Shown: positions 20,391 through 52,806 of the stretch, in pieces | How positions within the stretch are numbered: position 1 is the first letter of the stretch | How the letters are laid out: every line of letters begins with the position of its first letter | Source: Trissonchulus latispiculum | Lineage: Eukaryota; Nematoda; Enoplea; Enoplida; Ironidae | Reading direction: 5' to 3' | Assembly (NCBI GenBank): GCA_030248195.1 | Contig: JASAND010026212.1 | Coordinates: 16,352-80,351 of the forward strand | DNA length: 64,000 bases | Program-made: the position numbers and the translations under genes | Notes under the pieces: generated by a model | Database searches by the model: none | The model's input: the letters and a program-made list of their open reading frames with translations, nothing else | What the model was told of the DNA's origin: nothing

Positions 20391-21465
20391 TGTTTGCTGC
20401 AGACTCTGCCCTGCTCGAAAGTGACATTCGCAGCGTCTTAGCTGCGAGTAGCCCAGTGTTTTTTGCGGTTTCGACCCCCATCAAAGGGTCCCATCAGACG
20501 GCTTAGTGCTACAGTTACTGATTTTTTGTGGTCTTTACTGAGTTAATACATAAATACAAAATACAGCTAATGTCATATATTTACATTTATATTTTGTAAT
20601 GCCCATAAGCATAACTACTAATGCCGTCATTTAACAAATATCTTTTTACTATTTAAGCGAAACAGGCCCTTCTTATTAACATGCACATTATACGCTTATG
20701 TTTACCACTTCTAATAAAATTCATATGATGATGCATAGTACTCCCATCAAAAATAGTTGAGACGTAATTTTTGAAACCACCACCACCACCACCACCACCT
20801 TTTTAACAATTTGAATTTGTAATTCCTTTCAGTTTCCTTGTTTCATTACCCCCACATATCAGTGCATATGCTTTAGCATGAATACCACAAAACGCTTCAA
20901 TAGGAACACCCTTAGTCTCATCCTTCATTTTTCCTAACACCTTTTTGTCTTTCGCTAGTACAAAAGATGATCTTCTGGATACTCGCTGGTATCAAACAAA
21001 TCAATATCCCTGTCACTGTATGCATTATGAGTGGTATTATATGATATGATAGCTCAAGCTTCAGAGTAGCAAGGTATGAGACACCGGGGGCAAAAGTACT
21101 TTTTCGTCTTGTGATATCTTTCCTTATAGATAGTAGCCGATCTAGATTTTTGATTTAACAATAGTTCTGTTTCCTTCCATTTTCTAGCAACAACAAGGCA
21201 ATGTGTTTACTTCCAAATTGTTTAGAAATAATGGAGTGATGTTATTTTCGTTGATTGCATACACATTAATGGCGATGTTGTTTAGTTTCGTCGGGGTTAG
21301 TAGAGCTTTCAATATGGATCTTCGTGGAAAGCCAAATCTTCGATTCTCCGTTTTTAGTGAATTCTGATTCCCCCTGTTCGAGCAACTGATCCACGACCAA
21401 AATAGAAAGCGTTCGGGATCAACAGTTGGTTCGGAGAATAAAGAGTTGTACCATTGATAGAGTTA
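20391..21465. other. Intergenic, no gene supported
   Basis: Contains a short (CCA)n tract at 20,779-20,800. A membrane-like open stretch near 21,190-21,365 (containing LFSLIAYTLMAMLFSFVG) lies behind a plausible acceptor. I could not align it to AGMO or anything else. Confidence 0.4.
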
Positions 21466-21772
21466 TCAAGAGCAGAGCGGGAGCTCTTCGGATTTCGAGT
21501 CTAGAGTACCATGTTGATCCTCTTTCTTGTGCTTCTTAACAGGTGGTTCAGTCTTCAATTGATGAGTGAGTTGATGTATGGTTACATCGTTCTTCCTGGT
21601 GAAGGAGCGTTGACAAACCGAACAGGCAAATCTTCGTATCTTCTGATGCACATGTCGTTGATGCTATTTCAAATTCTGGTTCTGAGTAATTTCTACCACA
21701 GACCTTGCACAAAAGACGGACTTGACTCGAGCTTGACATTTTCAAGAATGACCATATCGTAGATTGTCGCAC
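21466..21772 (-). pseudogene. Two-finger C2H2 zinc-finger gene remnant with frameshift
   Basis: Read on the minus strand, the first frame gives MSSSSQVRLLCKVCGRNYSE, the start of a C2H2 finger. The histidine part of that finger (HQRHVH) lies in another frame, followed by a complete second finger, FACSVCQRSFTRKNDVTIHQ plus LTH, and a basic tail. A single frameshift near 21,650 separates them. It could be a decayed gene, a small intron or a sequence error. The opening MSSS and finger resemble the cargo gene at 16,552 only loosely. Confidence 0.5.
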
Positions 21773-22361
21773 CCTTTACGTATTTTGAGGTCACTTATTC
21801 AAGTGACTTTCACATTGATGACTCATCACAAATTAAAAATAACCGGTTTTGGAAACTGTATATATTTGTTTTATAAGTATATATTTACTAATAAGCGTGT
21901 AGCAATTGGATGACTTTAGCTAATAATAATATCTTCTGTGTATTTACCATTAGCTTAGAATGATTGGATAATACTCTCATGGCGCATATATGCCTTACAG
22001 AAATTTCACAACCCCATAGCAGTTTCGACTATCAGTGTAGTATATGCTGGATCTTTATAACAGGCAGCTATTCTTATCATGCTATGCCTTCTAGAAAACT
22101 ACCGTAAGATATTCCATCTTTAGTAAAGTGAGCGTGGCTTAGTAAGTTAAGTGACAGTTGGGTCAAATTAGCGTTGGGCCAAATAAGAATACACCATAAA
22201 ATCTTACCGTTTTCACCTGACTAAATTCTCTATAAATTGTTCAATGCAGAATTCCCACATCGAATGTGAACTCATACTAAGAATAAACTAGTATATGTTG
22301 AAACATATTTCCTGATCCTGGTTATATATAGCTTAGATTACGTTTTAAGATGGAATTTTAG

Positions 22362-42280
<19,919 letters not shown>

Positions 42281-42290
42281 CCTATGATCC

Positions 42291-42527
42291 TTAACAGAAG
42301 GAATAGTCTTGCGTAGTGTTTGTATTTAAAGCGATGTAGGCTGATGTATTTAAAGCGATAAAAGTTGCGAGGTGACCGTGCGCCATTTTCGATCTTATAA
42401 TATTGGCAGCCCCTAGCCTACCCCAGCTTTTTACCGTACCTTGCGCATAGCGATCAGGGCGAGGCGAAGTTTGTGCACTTGTCATGTCGAGCTTTGGACC
42501 GACAACACCAACTTCTGATGGCTCCAC
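42291..42527 (-). CDS. Possible first exon of an unknown minus-strand gene
   Basis: A GC-richer island with a 78-codon frame starting MEPSEVGVVGPKLDMTSAQT, rich in Pro, Ser and Gly. It faces away from the end of the AGMO-like gene. No domain or downstream exon was recognised, so it may be chance. Confidence 0.2.
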   Translation of the reverse strand: MEPSEVGVVGPKLDMTSAQTSPRPDRYAQGTVKSWGRLGAANIIRSKMAHGHLATFIALNTSAYIALNTNTTQDYSFC

Positions 42528-43445
42528 AGGACGCTACGCTGCATGGAATTCTTTCAAACTTTAAACTATTTTACACTACACCTAATACTATTATGTGGCA
42601 AAAGACTAGCTAGCTTTTCCAACATCGAACTTTTAGTGAAACTCGTAGCCACCCCCTTAAGTTTCAGTGACTGAAACTAGAGCCGGTACAACCTGAAACC
42701 TAGTTTCAGTTTCAGTTTCAGTGCCTGAAACAGCACTATCAAACATACAACGGAATGAAGCACCACAGTCACGAATGTTCAGGTGTAAATTGCCATTTTG
42801 CTGCGGAACAGTCGTTTAGTCCCATTTTCAAATTACATGCAGTTAATACATGACTAGTTATATTCGTGGACTGAACGAAACTATTAAAATTTGTGCAGGA
42901 CATGTGTGACACAATTATGCTGAGCTTTGATTGCTTTGCTATTGTGCGACAAAAGACTGATTGGCTTTTCTGATATCAAACAGTTACATTCGTAGTACGC
43001 CCTTAATTTGGCATAGTCGACCATTTTACTAAAGACTTTCTAGTTTATACTTTGGCTTGAAAAACTTATCCAATCAAATTGCTGTGAGTCTTACGGTGTT
43101 TTGTACGCCGTCTATATTGTCCTTTGCTGATGATATCTTATGTAGTTCTCCACAGATGCTTAAAACTGTTTAATCCTTCCAAAAATCAAGGAATAAAACA
43201 GTCTTCAACTAGTAGCATCTTGGTAGTATGTAACAAATATTACAGTAATTAAAAAATGAGACTTAAACCACTAAACTTCATTCAAGACAAAACAGAAGCA
43301 TAGTTTCTATTGACCACTGATTTGAATGCGTGCAGGAAGAGAACGGAGAGAAATGGTCAGAGAGTTAAACGGGTTAAAATTAACTCTGTTAACTGTTATT
43401 AGAGGAATCAGGGAGTTAACTATAACTCTCCCGATTTTAACTCGT
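42528..43445. other. Intergenic, nothing recognised
   Basis: Includes a gtttcag-rich stretch at 42,660-42,730. The segment 43,360-43,445 has inverted gagttaaa/tttaactc words. No gene. Confidence 0.45.
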
Positions 43446-43449
43446 TTAA

Positions 43450-44450
43450 GGTGCTGGTTCGGGTTCGTGTATTTTTGGGCTTTAAAAGCGCAATTGTCGT
43501 TGCAATTTATTCAAATTTACTACAATTACATTATTTACCCTATAAAACATGTTAGAAAAGTCGCGGCTTGAAAATTTGAGTTTTGGAGATATTAGCTTTA
43601 TTCCGCCATAACCTGCATTGCGACCACCCTACGTGGATGAACTTATAGTCATTCAAATCCTCTCACCAAGACCTACAACTTTGCTGTTGAGAGTTTTTTC
43701 GATTCATCAAGGTTTAAGAGATATCAGCGAAAATTGATTTTCGAGGTCCAAAACCGGCCATTTTTCGAAAAATCAAATATTGCAAGATTTCGACAGCTTC
43801 AACAGCGCTGGTCCATCGGTCAAGTATTGTTCATATTTGTGGCCCTAAAGGACATCTTACGCCCAAAGGAGAGCTCTCTGCGGTATCTCTGCCGGCGCAC
43901 AGCAGCGAAAATGTGAAATTTTGAAAATCGCAACTAGATTGTTTTGAACACGGATTACTCTCAGCTCATGCAATCAATTAAAAAATGGCTTTACACACGT
44001 ATTTTTGAGACAATTGCCGAGGGCTATTTTTCATGGTTTTGCATTTTGACTTTCAGTTCGAGAGAAATAAGCGTTCAAACTTGAAAATTTTGACGAAAAT
44101 CGGACAAAATTTACGTTTTTCTCAAAATCTTGACCTTCTTTACTCGTTAAACAATTTCAGAAAAAATAGCCCTCGGGAAGACGTTTCTTTTGAAGTCTGA
44201 ACTGGTCGCTTTTCGTTAACTTTCCCACACTTCGAGAAATCCATGTTCAAAAATTGTTTTCATGTTATTGCAAGTCGTTGTTCAAATATCATGTTGTTCG
44301 CGCCAAAGAGTTGAAATGAGACAGCTATACTGTACCTAGTTGTAACAAGAACATTCTAAGCTTTAAAACGATATAAAAATTATTGTTGAACTCCAAAAAT
44401 TGAGCAAATTACAGTCTTTCAAAATTTGCTGCAAATACCCGACCAGCACC
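43450..44450 (+). mobile_element. TTAA-family element, 1.0 kb
   Basis: The ends GGTGCTGGTTCGGG and CCCGACCAGCACC are inverted and flanked by TTAA on both sides (43,446-43,449 and 44,451-44,454). It belongs with the family A ends at 13,262 and 56,120 by terminal sequence. No coding frame. Confidence 0.7.
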
Positions 44451-44454
44451 TTAA

Positions 44455-45200
44455 GGTGGGGTCCATTTTTGGCCGATTTTTCGACCATCTCCGATTTTGC
44501 TCATTTTCGCATATTTTGTTGTCCGATTGGTATATTTTAACGAGCTTTTGAAATTCAAGGCGGATCTCTTACGGTAAGTCAGTAATTTCACCTCAACGTT
44601 GATGTCAGCATGTGTCAAACATAGAAAACTAAAAAGTGGTGATATTTTCCGTGCGCCAGAGAAATATTCGCAAGCGACAAAACGGAACAGTTCAACGTTC
44701 AGTTTATATTACAAATACGATCAAGAAGGGTGATTTGTAGGAAGCGGAATTTTAATGTAGGCCATCAAAATTTTTTAATTAATTTTTGAAGTTTGAGAAC
44801 AGCCAAATTTGACTCTTTTGCAACGTTGAAATTGGGAGTCAGCAACTTTGATGAAATATTCTGAAAGCTGTAAGGCCTAATTAAAAATTCTACTTCCTAC
44901 AAATCACAGCTTATGGCAAGACAATTCGAACGATACCAATTGGTCCTGGTTAGCTCTGCCCAACTTCGAGATTTCTCTGAATTTCCAGAATACTGAATTT
45001 TTAGCAAAATTTCGGAAATTCGTGTTTTTTGGCTAATAACATAAGGTTATGGCAACACAGACCTATAAAATGTTAGAGTATCTATTTGCGCACCATTATT
45101 GATGACTTTACATCAAGTTTGGATACAAACGGTGCAGTTTTGTACACCCAGTTGGTCGCTGGGGTCAAGTATGAGGGTCTGACAACCATAATCTCAAAAA
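44455..45200 (+). mobile_element. TTAA-family B-like element, right end unclear
   Basis: It shares the TTAA at 44,451 with its neighbour. The opening ggtggggtcc...tttttcgaccatctccgattt matches the copy at 50,032. The right terminus was not found. Confidence 0.45.
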
Positions 45201-45481
45201 TAGCGATTTTTCAAATTTTTTGAAATGCGTTAAATTTTATATCAATCGAACTTATTGTCGGAAACATGTTTTTTTCTTGGACCATAGCCCGCAAATGCGC
45301 CAAATTCAAGTTATCGGCCCGCGGGTCCAGTGGACATGGACAGAAGGCTTGTCCACGTGGACAAACGTGGACAAATGTGGACAAAATTTTCATCACCTGT
45401 TTTTTATAAAAAGCATGAAAATTAAACCTAGCTTTTGTAGTTATAATAGATTTTATGTTTGATATTTAGTTTTTCATTGCT

Positions 45482-45768
45482 GATGTAAGGGAAGTAGGCA
45501 TAGGAAAATTGATAAGCCTGCTATGGGAGTTCAGCTGATGGCCCTGTGGTGTAGCGGTAGCATGTCTGTTTCCGGATCAGAAGGGCCGTGGTTCGATCCC
45601 CGGCTGGGCCAATTCTTTACTTTCAATGGTGAGTGAAAAGCTGAACCTCCCTCTTCCCTTCTCTCTCCTAGGTCCTGGTTTCGTGGGTACGAGGGTGCCT
45701 GACGCCTCCCGTTCGGGCTTGTCCTTGGTTTCTTCCTGATCCGCTAGCCCTGGTAGAAGCGATACACT
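45482..45768 (+). mobile_element. Solo tRNA-derived SINE (same family as 9,674 array)
   Basis: 287 bases, starting gatgtaaggg and ending ctggtagaagcgatacactg. The tRNA-like head at 45,540-45,611 has loop TTCCGGA (CCG at the anticodon). Body sequence is almost identical to the array units. The 210-base spacer of the array is absent, so the spacer is not part of the SINE. Confidence 0.8.
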
Positions 45769-45878
45769 GTTTTATTGTGCTGGCATCATTTGATGTGACT
45801 TGAACTTGCTGACTCTATTTCTTTTTAAATTGCTTTAATACTATCAAGAGTACATAATAACTAAGAGTGTGACAAGCT

Positions 45879-46160
45879 TCAAGCTCTTAGTTATTAGGCT
45901 TGGGGACATGATCTGCAAGATAACGGCTGACCCCCCCCCCCACAAATTAGACCCATCACTTCAAAGAAATTCGCACGCTATGCCTACGGTATAAAGCTCG
46001 AAACACAACTAGTCAGTTGGTTCAATGTGCGTCTGTTGCGAGCTTCAGCACACAAGCATAGCGTGCGAATTTCTTTGAAGTGATGGGTCTAATTTGTGGG
46101 GGGGGGGGTCAGCCGTTATCGTGCAGATCATGTCCCCAAGCCTAATAACTAAGAGCTTGA
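45879..46160. mobile_element. Foldback MITE with about 110-base near-identical arms
   Basis: The left arm (45,879-45,985) and right arm (46,050-46,160) are reverse complements over about 105 bases, including a run of 12-13 C/G. The ends are tcaagctcttagttattagg. The loop is about 65 bases. The arms are nearly identical, suggesting youth or gene conversion. No frame. Confidence 0.8.
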
Positions 46161-46190
46161 CGTTGTATATATATATATATATATAACTGT
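46161..46190. repeat. Short (TA)n tract
   Basis: About ten TA units directly outside the foldback element. Confidence 0.8.
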
Positions 46191-46405
46191 ATATATATAA
46201 GCAATGGAACTCAGTAGTATACAACGCTGCATTTACATTTCGACCATGTGATAAAGTGCATTTCTATACAGAAACAGTTTAGTATATTCAATCTGCTAAG
46301 GGTTACAAAAGCCATCATTATTAACAATGGCATATACCACATTACAATATATACACTACATTGATATGCAATGTTCGGGTAACATTATCTATCATACGCA
46401 GCGAG

Positions 46406-46786
46406 CTAAATTTCCAAAGGTTTTGTAGAAATGTGGTCTGGTATTACTATTCTTTTCGGGTAGAAATATGATAAACTGTCCCGATATTGTTCATAGGCAA
46501 CCAGAGCTTGATTCTTGGCCAAGAATCCACGATTGATGCCACCTCTTACCACTCTTTTCAGAAGAACTTCAAGAAATGTATCTTTTGTTACTTTATTTTG
46601 TTTAGACAGTCCTTTTGTCGAGCACTTTGGCTTTGAAATTCCATCATTCTTCCATCCAAGGTACGTTTTGCTGCACAAAGCCACCATTCCATCCCCTTTC
46701 CATTCAAGTTTGAAAAGCCCAGGGGTACGCTGATCATAGTCTGTAAGAGCTAAATATTTGCCTTTTAGGTCATTGTAAATGATGCT
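46406..46786 (-). pseudogene. Polinton-type DNA polymerase B, C-terminal fragment
   Basis: An open run of about 127 codons on the minus strand contains YDQRTPGLFKLEWKGDG, then ALCSKTYL, KCSTKGLSKQ, GGINRGFLAKN, ALSYFYPKR and ISTKPLEI at the end. This series matches the extreme C-terminal region of the protein-primed B-family polymerase of Polinton/Maverick elements and their adintovirus-like relatives. Palm-domain catalytic motifs would lie upstream and are not here. The frame itself is uninterrupted, but it is isolated, with no integrase, ATPase or capsid genes nearby, so it is a relic of a once larger element. It is a separate locus from the Polinton-like element at 15 kb. Confidence 0.65.
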
Positions 46787-47635
46787 AGTTTATGCAATTT
46801 CGGCGAACTACCACTTTATACACCGCAAACAAGAATTGGTTTCACGAAAAGTATAGCATTTGCAAATGTAAACCAACTTTGCAAGCCAACCGTAGCTAAG
46901 ATAACTGTCACAAGTGGATTGAAATCCAATGGGGGCTTATTTTTGCTCAAGCACTATTATACTAAGTTTTCACTTGCCCACGGCGAAAAAATCTTGGGCG
47001 AAATTAATGAGTTAACTTCTCTCCTGACTGTATGCTTTTGTTGTTACACGACATTGTTCTTGTGAGCGTAACATGCAGTAATCTTGTTGGAGAAACGCCG
47101 GATCTTGTAGGTTGTTCATTGTACCATACTTGCTGTAGCATTGTAAAGTCAGCGGCTTTGAGCATTAAATTTATGCTTATTAGCGCATTCACTGGAGTAG
47201 TAGAAAGGAGCTCAGAATTATAAAACCTACTGCAATCAGGTGTACTTGCAGTTGACTATAATTGAACTACGACACAGCGGCAATTGAATGTCTCCACTGT
47301 GTTCACAGCCAGCATAAGTGTTTTAAACTAACACCCGCCTGTTAGTCTTGCGTGATCAAATCTGGCAAGCAATGAGGGCGAGTAGCATCAAGCAATAGCA
47401 ATAGTGTAAGAGGTACATCCTTCCGAATAATATCACTAGCTTCGCAAGTTGCCCTACTTTCGAGTTCGGAGTAACCAAGGCGTGTAGCTTTTGACTTTAC
47501 CCCCTAGGTTTTGTTTCCCAAAGGTATCCTATGCAAAGTGTGGTTTCTGTCTGAGCATACCCCCAAGATCACAGTTTTCGAGTATATCCGAACTCCTACA
47601 GACCGTAGCTGTCTTCGTGAATACTTATCATGCTC
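46787..47635. other. Intergenic, nothing recognised
   Basis: Unique sequence without a supported gene. Confidence 0.45.
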
Positions 47636-47639
47636 CTAA

Positions 47640-48512
47640 AATAACTTCCCACTGTAGACTCCCAAAGTGTAAACTCCCAAAGTAGTCTCAAAATGTAGCC
47701 TCCCAGTGTAGTTACTAAGTGTAGCCTTAAAGTGTAACCTCCCTGTGTAGCCTCCCAAAGTACTCCCCAGTGTAGCCTCCCAGTGTAGCCTACCAGTGCA
47801 GCCTCTCAGTGTAGCCTCCCTGTGTAGCCTCCATGTAGCCTCACAATATAGCTTCCCAGTGTAGCCTCCCAAAGTAGCCTCTCAGTGTAGCCTCATAATA
47901 TAGCTTCCCAGTGTAGCCTCCCAAAGTAGCCTCTCAGTGTAGCCTCCCTGTGTAGTCTCACAATATAGCTTCTTCCCAGTGTATCCTCCCAAAGTAACCT
48001 CTCAGTGTAGCCTCCCTGTGTAGCCTCCCAGTGTAGCCTCACAATATAGCGTCCCAGTGTAGCCTCCTAAAGTAGCCTCTCAGTGTAGCCTCTCAGTGTA
48101 GCCTCCCTGTGTAGCCTCCCAGTGTAGCCTCACAATATAGCGTCCCAGTGTAGCCTCCTAAAGTAGCCTCTCAGTGTAGCCTCTCAGTGTAGCCTCTCAG
48201 TGTAGCCTCCTTGTGTAGCCTCCCAGTGTAGCCTTACAATATAGCGTCCCAGTGTAGCCTCACAATATAGCGTCCCAGTGTAGCCTCCTAAAGTAGCCTC
48301 TCAGTGTAGCCTCTCAGTGTAGCCTCCCTGTGTAGCCTCCCAGTGTAGCCTCACAATATAGCGTCCCAGTGTAGCCTCCTAAAGTAGCCTCTCAGTGTAG
48401 CCTCCCAGTGTAGCCTCACAATATAGCGTCCCAGTGTAGCCTACTAAAGTAGCCTCTCAGTGTAGCCTCTCAATGTAGCCTCCCAAAGTAGCCTCCCAGT
48501 GTAGCCTCCGAC
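47640..48512. repeat. Minisatellite, 13-bp unit CAGTGTAGCCTCC
   Basis: About 65 imperfect copies of a 12-13-base unit. Variants such as ctgtgtagcctcc, ctaaagtagcctct and cacaatatagcgtcc recur in a fixed order, giving a higher-order repeat of about 90-105 bases in the right half. Confidence 0.9.
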
Positions 48513-48577
48513 CCTGCACCCAAAAATGCTCTTCCTGCTGACTCCTTACTACTAATTATCTTTTACAATGCATACGG

Positions 48578-49110
48578 ATCTTTCTTTCCCATTATCTCCA
48601 GACAGCTGAATCGAAAATCCGAAGAAGCGCAATTTGGCGGATTGAGTTTTGAAGTTTGGTAGGGGTACGTTTTCGGACCTGCTGTTTTCAAAAGCAATAA
48701 ATTTTAAAAACTTTAAAATTTTTTAAAATTTTAGTTGGGACTAAGGGGATCAAAAAATTTTTTGTCTTCGATTTTGCTCAAAAGCTGTACGTAGGGGTTT
48801 CCGCTGTTGCTCAACACGAATCTGAAGTCCGTTTTTGGATTCAGGTTTTTGTTTGCCTAATTTTCCCATATAAGCTACAGTTGTAAGCTTAAGATGTAAG
48901 CTTATCCTGAGCTAACGAAAAACTGAATCCGAAACAGTACTTCAGATTCGTGTTCAGCGAATCAGCGTCCCCGAAATTTTGAATAAAATTGAAGGCAAAA
49001 ATTTTTTGATCCCCTTGACCAACTAAAATTTTTAGAAATTTTTATATTTGTGCATTTTTGAAATCAGCAGATCCGGATTCAGCTGTGGGGGATAATGGGA
49101 AAGACCCATG
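48578..49110. mobile_element. Inverted-repeat element, 0.53 kb
   Basis: The left end carries tttcccattatctccagaca then gctgaatc. The right end carries gattcagctgtgggggataa then tgggaaag, its inverse. Inside are facing gttggtc/aatttt words. No frame. Confidence 0.55.
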
Positions 49111-49333
49111 TATGCTAGAAAACTATATATAGCGCTATTTTAGCATATTTGCAGAAAAATATGGGCCCGTACCCGTACCCAATTCCTTGCCCCTCTGACC
49201 CTTGGGCCCCCCTCCTAGAAGCCCTTCCCCGCAGGATAAAATCCTAAGATTTGGGGAGGGGTCTTGCCCAGTTGCCCACTCTTCGAGACCCGCTAACAGC
49301 TGTTCAACGATTACGATAGTGAATAGTCTCTGT

Positions 49334-49624
49334 TACAGATGTACCGGGGCCAGGGCCGGGACCTCATCGTTGGGCCCGGGGCCCCAGTACCGGGGCCGGG
49401 CCGGGAACTGGAACTTGGGGATCCAAATCGAAAATTTCTTGAAAATTCAAATGTTACGATAATTTCTGATATATATATAAACATTACTATCGTTGTTTTC
49501 ATTCAAATCGGTGGGAAAACAAACGATTTGTAGCACTTTTTGACTTTCGTAATTTCAAAATTTTGGTCAAAAAATGTCAAAAATTTACAAAATTTTGCTG
49601 ATTTTTGGCCCCGGTGTATCCCCA
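49334..49624. mobile_element. hAT-type MITE with GGGGCC array, copy 1
   Basis: The ends TACAGATGTACCGGGGCC and, in reverse complement, TGGGGATACACCGGGGCC pair. Flanking GTCTCTGT and GTCTCTGA match at seven of eight positions, fitting a hAT duplication. The interior (aaacaaacgatttg...ttcaaaattttggtca) matches the copy at 52,803. Confidence 0.8.
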
Positions 49625-49632
49625 GTCTCTGA

Positions 49633-50027
49633 AACTTCTGAAAACTCGAATTTGCGCGGCATTTAGAGTTTCTTCACGAGTACAGTCGAAATTTGGCAGG
49701 GGTGACCACGGCGTGTTCTCATAATTTTTCGTATTCGTGGAATTCGACCGTTTCAATTTATCAAGGGTGGAATGGTGGGGAGGACAATTTTGTCTTCGAT
49801 TCTACTAAATAGTTGCACATAGGCGCGGCGATAGAACCCGAATTTGAAACTCCTTTTCCAGTTCAGCCTATTGTGAGCTCAGTATTGGGTTATATGCATG
49901 GGCTTACATGCTGACTGAAAGATGAATCGGAAAAGTTGTAAGGGAGATTCTGGAGTCGTAGAACACGAATCTGAAGTCCATTTTCCCAATCACTCTTTCC
50001 TGAACTAAGTTATTATGAGTTTACATC
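49633..50027. other. Intergenic, nothing recognised
   Basis: Contains words similar to those around 48.8-49.0 kb (gaatctgaagtccnttttt), so probably degraded repeat. Confidence 0.35.
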
Positions 50028-50031
50028 TTAA

Positions 50032-51248
50032 GGGGGGGGGTCGCGATTTTTCGACCATCTCCGATTTTTTTCATTTTCATATTTTGTCGTCCCCATGGGT
50101 CCGCAAAACAGATAAGTGCGTTTGTTGAAAAACTTTTCCTATCATTCACAATAACCCTCCAAAGGTGACCCCGACATGCGTTAAACATAGGAAAATGAAA
50201 AAGTTTGGAAAATTTTTCTGCTACCAAAAGTTTGGGCGCTGTGTAAGAGCAAATCGGCTACCACTTGCTGTAAGCCTAATTTGCACAAGGTAAAGTGCTA
50301 ATATCTATACGAGGTTATTTTCCGCAGGGTCGCTGATTTTATACGAATTTTCAAAGTCCAGAGAAGTCGATTTTTGCTCAAAATCACTCTACGAATGTGT
50401 AGGTCAGTGGACGTTTTGTCTTGTCCTGAACTAACCCTTTGGTGTAGAAACTTCGCGATTAGATATTAGCACAGTATATTGTTAGAGCTTTATTTTGCAT
50501 ATAATCAATCCCTATTTGGCCTTTTCTGTAGCTCGCGGTTTTGGTAGCAGAAATTTCATTTTTCCTCAAAATCGTCATTTTTCGAAAATTTCATGTTTGC
50601 TGCTTCATAAGTCAGTCAAATCTTAAGGTATCTCAATAAAATTTGGCATGCTAATAGACTGGCATAAAACCTACGCTTATGTGAAGTTTCATGCCAATAG
50701 CCTATGTTTTCCTCTGGTGACATACTACGATAGCATACGGACACCCATGAGCAAAAAATGTCAAGTTTTCAACTTTTTCAAATATAGCCATATTTTATAT
50801 CAAATTGAAGCTCTTGATGTCCTGAACATTTTATCTTCTTGCACCAAGTCTCTATAAAGCAACATGAAAAAGTTAGAGCGAGTTAAAGTTTGAAGCAAAT
50901 GACAGTCGAAATAAGCTTTACCAAATCGTCCAATCGCCGTGTCTCGCTCGTTGCTTAGCTTGCCACTGTAATTTATGCGGTAATACACTCTACAGATAAA
51001 GGCTTTAAACTGATGTATTTGTCATGCCACAGTCTCTTGTCATCCCACTTGTACGCGACTTCGAAGCCCTCAGCGAGGCATACTAACGTAAATACTAAAT
51101 TGTAGAGATTTGAACTGCAATATCTCTAGATGGGATTGACCCTGGACTCTAAAAATTTGTCTTGTTTTTGGGCACATATGGGGATATCTTATACCCAAAA
51201 ATGAGCGAAATCGGTGACTATAAAATTTGGTACCTTGCGACCCCCCCC
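50032..51248 (+). mobile_element. TTAA-family B element, 1.2 kb
   Basis: Starts GGGGGGGGGTCGCGA and ends TTGCGACCCCCCCC, flanked by TTAA (50,028-50,031 and 51,249-51,252). No coding frame beyond short chance ones. A shorter relative lies at 13,983. Confidence 0.75.
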
Positions 51249-52744
51249 TTAAGTTTATATCCTTAGTCTACCCCGAAATTCTGACAGCAGTAAGCGACAT
51301 GCTGAGACTTAAAGTGCATTCATAGTTCCAGACGCAAGCAGACGCGCGTACGTAAGCGTTTGCATGCGTTCGTGAGCATGAACACGCTACAATTATTTTT
51401 AAACGGTTAAAACGGCATGTTACAATCTGAGACGTCGACGCTCGTCGACGTGCGTCTCTCTGCGTTCGCGACTAGGAATGCACCTTTATTCATATTCCAC
51501 CAATGTTTTCATTACTACTTAGCAGCATAGTAACAGCGGCTCTTGCTTCAGCCCTTTGATCTAGATGCATTGCGTAAAATTATATTAGGTGTGGCGAAAG
51601 GTGGAGAAAAGGTGGCGAGTACCGCCACCCCTGTACATTACAAGGGACAAATTCTAGCAATTATGCAATTTTTGAATTTAGCTGTAGCTAGCCTGTGTTG
51701 AGCGCTGTGTCCTTTTTCCCCTGTAACAGCCGAACCGGCACTAGTGAGAGACAGTGTTTCTCTATGCAAATGAGATTACAAACTGCACCCGCACGCATAC
51801 ACATCATTTCGATGATGAGACATGTTGAACAGTCCCCTAGGGATACAATGTGTACACAGTAAGCTTGTGCGAGCGACATGCATATGTAATGTTTTCGGTC
51901 CTTGGTGCAGGGGCTGTCTCGTAAATTAATTTAAGACACACACATCCTCTGCCTGCAATGTGATAGGAAAACGAGTAAATTTGTAAAATCTCGGTGCAGG
52001 AACCTGAGATGATGACAGCAGCGTCGACGGGGGGGCCGACCTCTTTGCACAGTAAGATTTACCTACAATTGTCTATCTTTCTCTATACAGATGCGTACCC
52101 TCCGCAACGTAGGCGCCGAAATTATAAATTTAAAAAAATGAGCCTCTAGGTACGTAGACGCTTAGGGGTGGCGAGAGGTGGAGCAGAGGTGGCGAGTATT
52201 CGCCACCCCTGTGCGTACAATTTTCGCTGCAGTTGCACGTGTGCGTACAGACGCACACAGAGGTTAGGGTGGAGGGGTGGCGGCGAAAAGCGAACAATTC
52301 AACTTTTAGTTATGCAAATTAATTTTCAATTTTGGTGCAGCTAGATATAGCAGCCCTAGTGAGATTCCGTTTCTCTATGACAAGAATGAACTTTATATCT
52401 ATATTCTATATACACGTTTACAGATACACACAACTTTTTAATTCAGCGCATAGCCTGGTGAGCTGTATGTGATCCAGGACTCTCCAGCACTGGGGAGAGT
52501 CTTTCTCTATGCAAATGAGCTTGAAAAGGCTACGTGTGTGTGCATACGCACATTATTTGATTAGACGAGACCCCTACAGCAGCACTGCAAGACAAAACTT
52601 GGGAAATTGTCTAGCATTCAGTCGTCATTAATGCATATGTAACCTTTGTCTATTTTTGTATGGGTGGAGGGATTGTCTCCTTCATAATACAAAACAGAAC
52701 TGCCCCCTCTGCACTATAAGAGCTAATGTGTAAAATTTCATTCA

Positions 52745-52747
<3 letters not shown>

Positions 52748-52802
<55 letters not shown>
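52748..52802. repeat. (AT)n microsatellite
   Basis: About 27 AT units directly abutting a hAT MITE. Confidence 0.95.
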
Positions 52803-52806
<4 letters not shown>

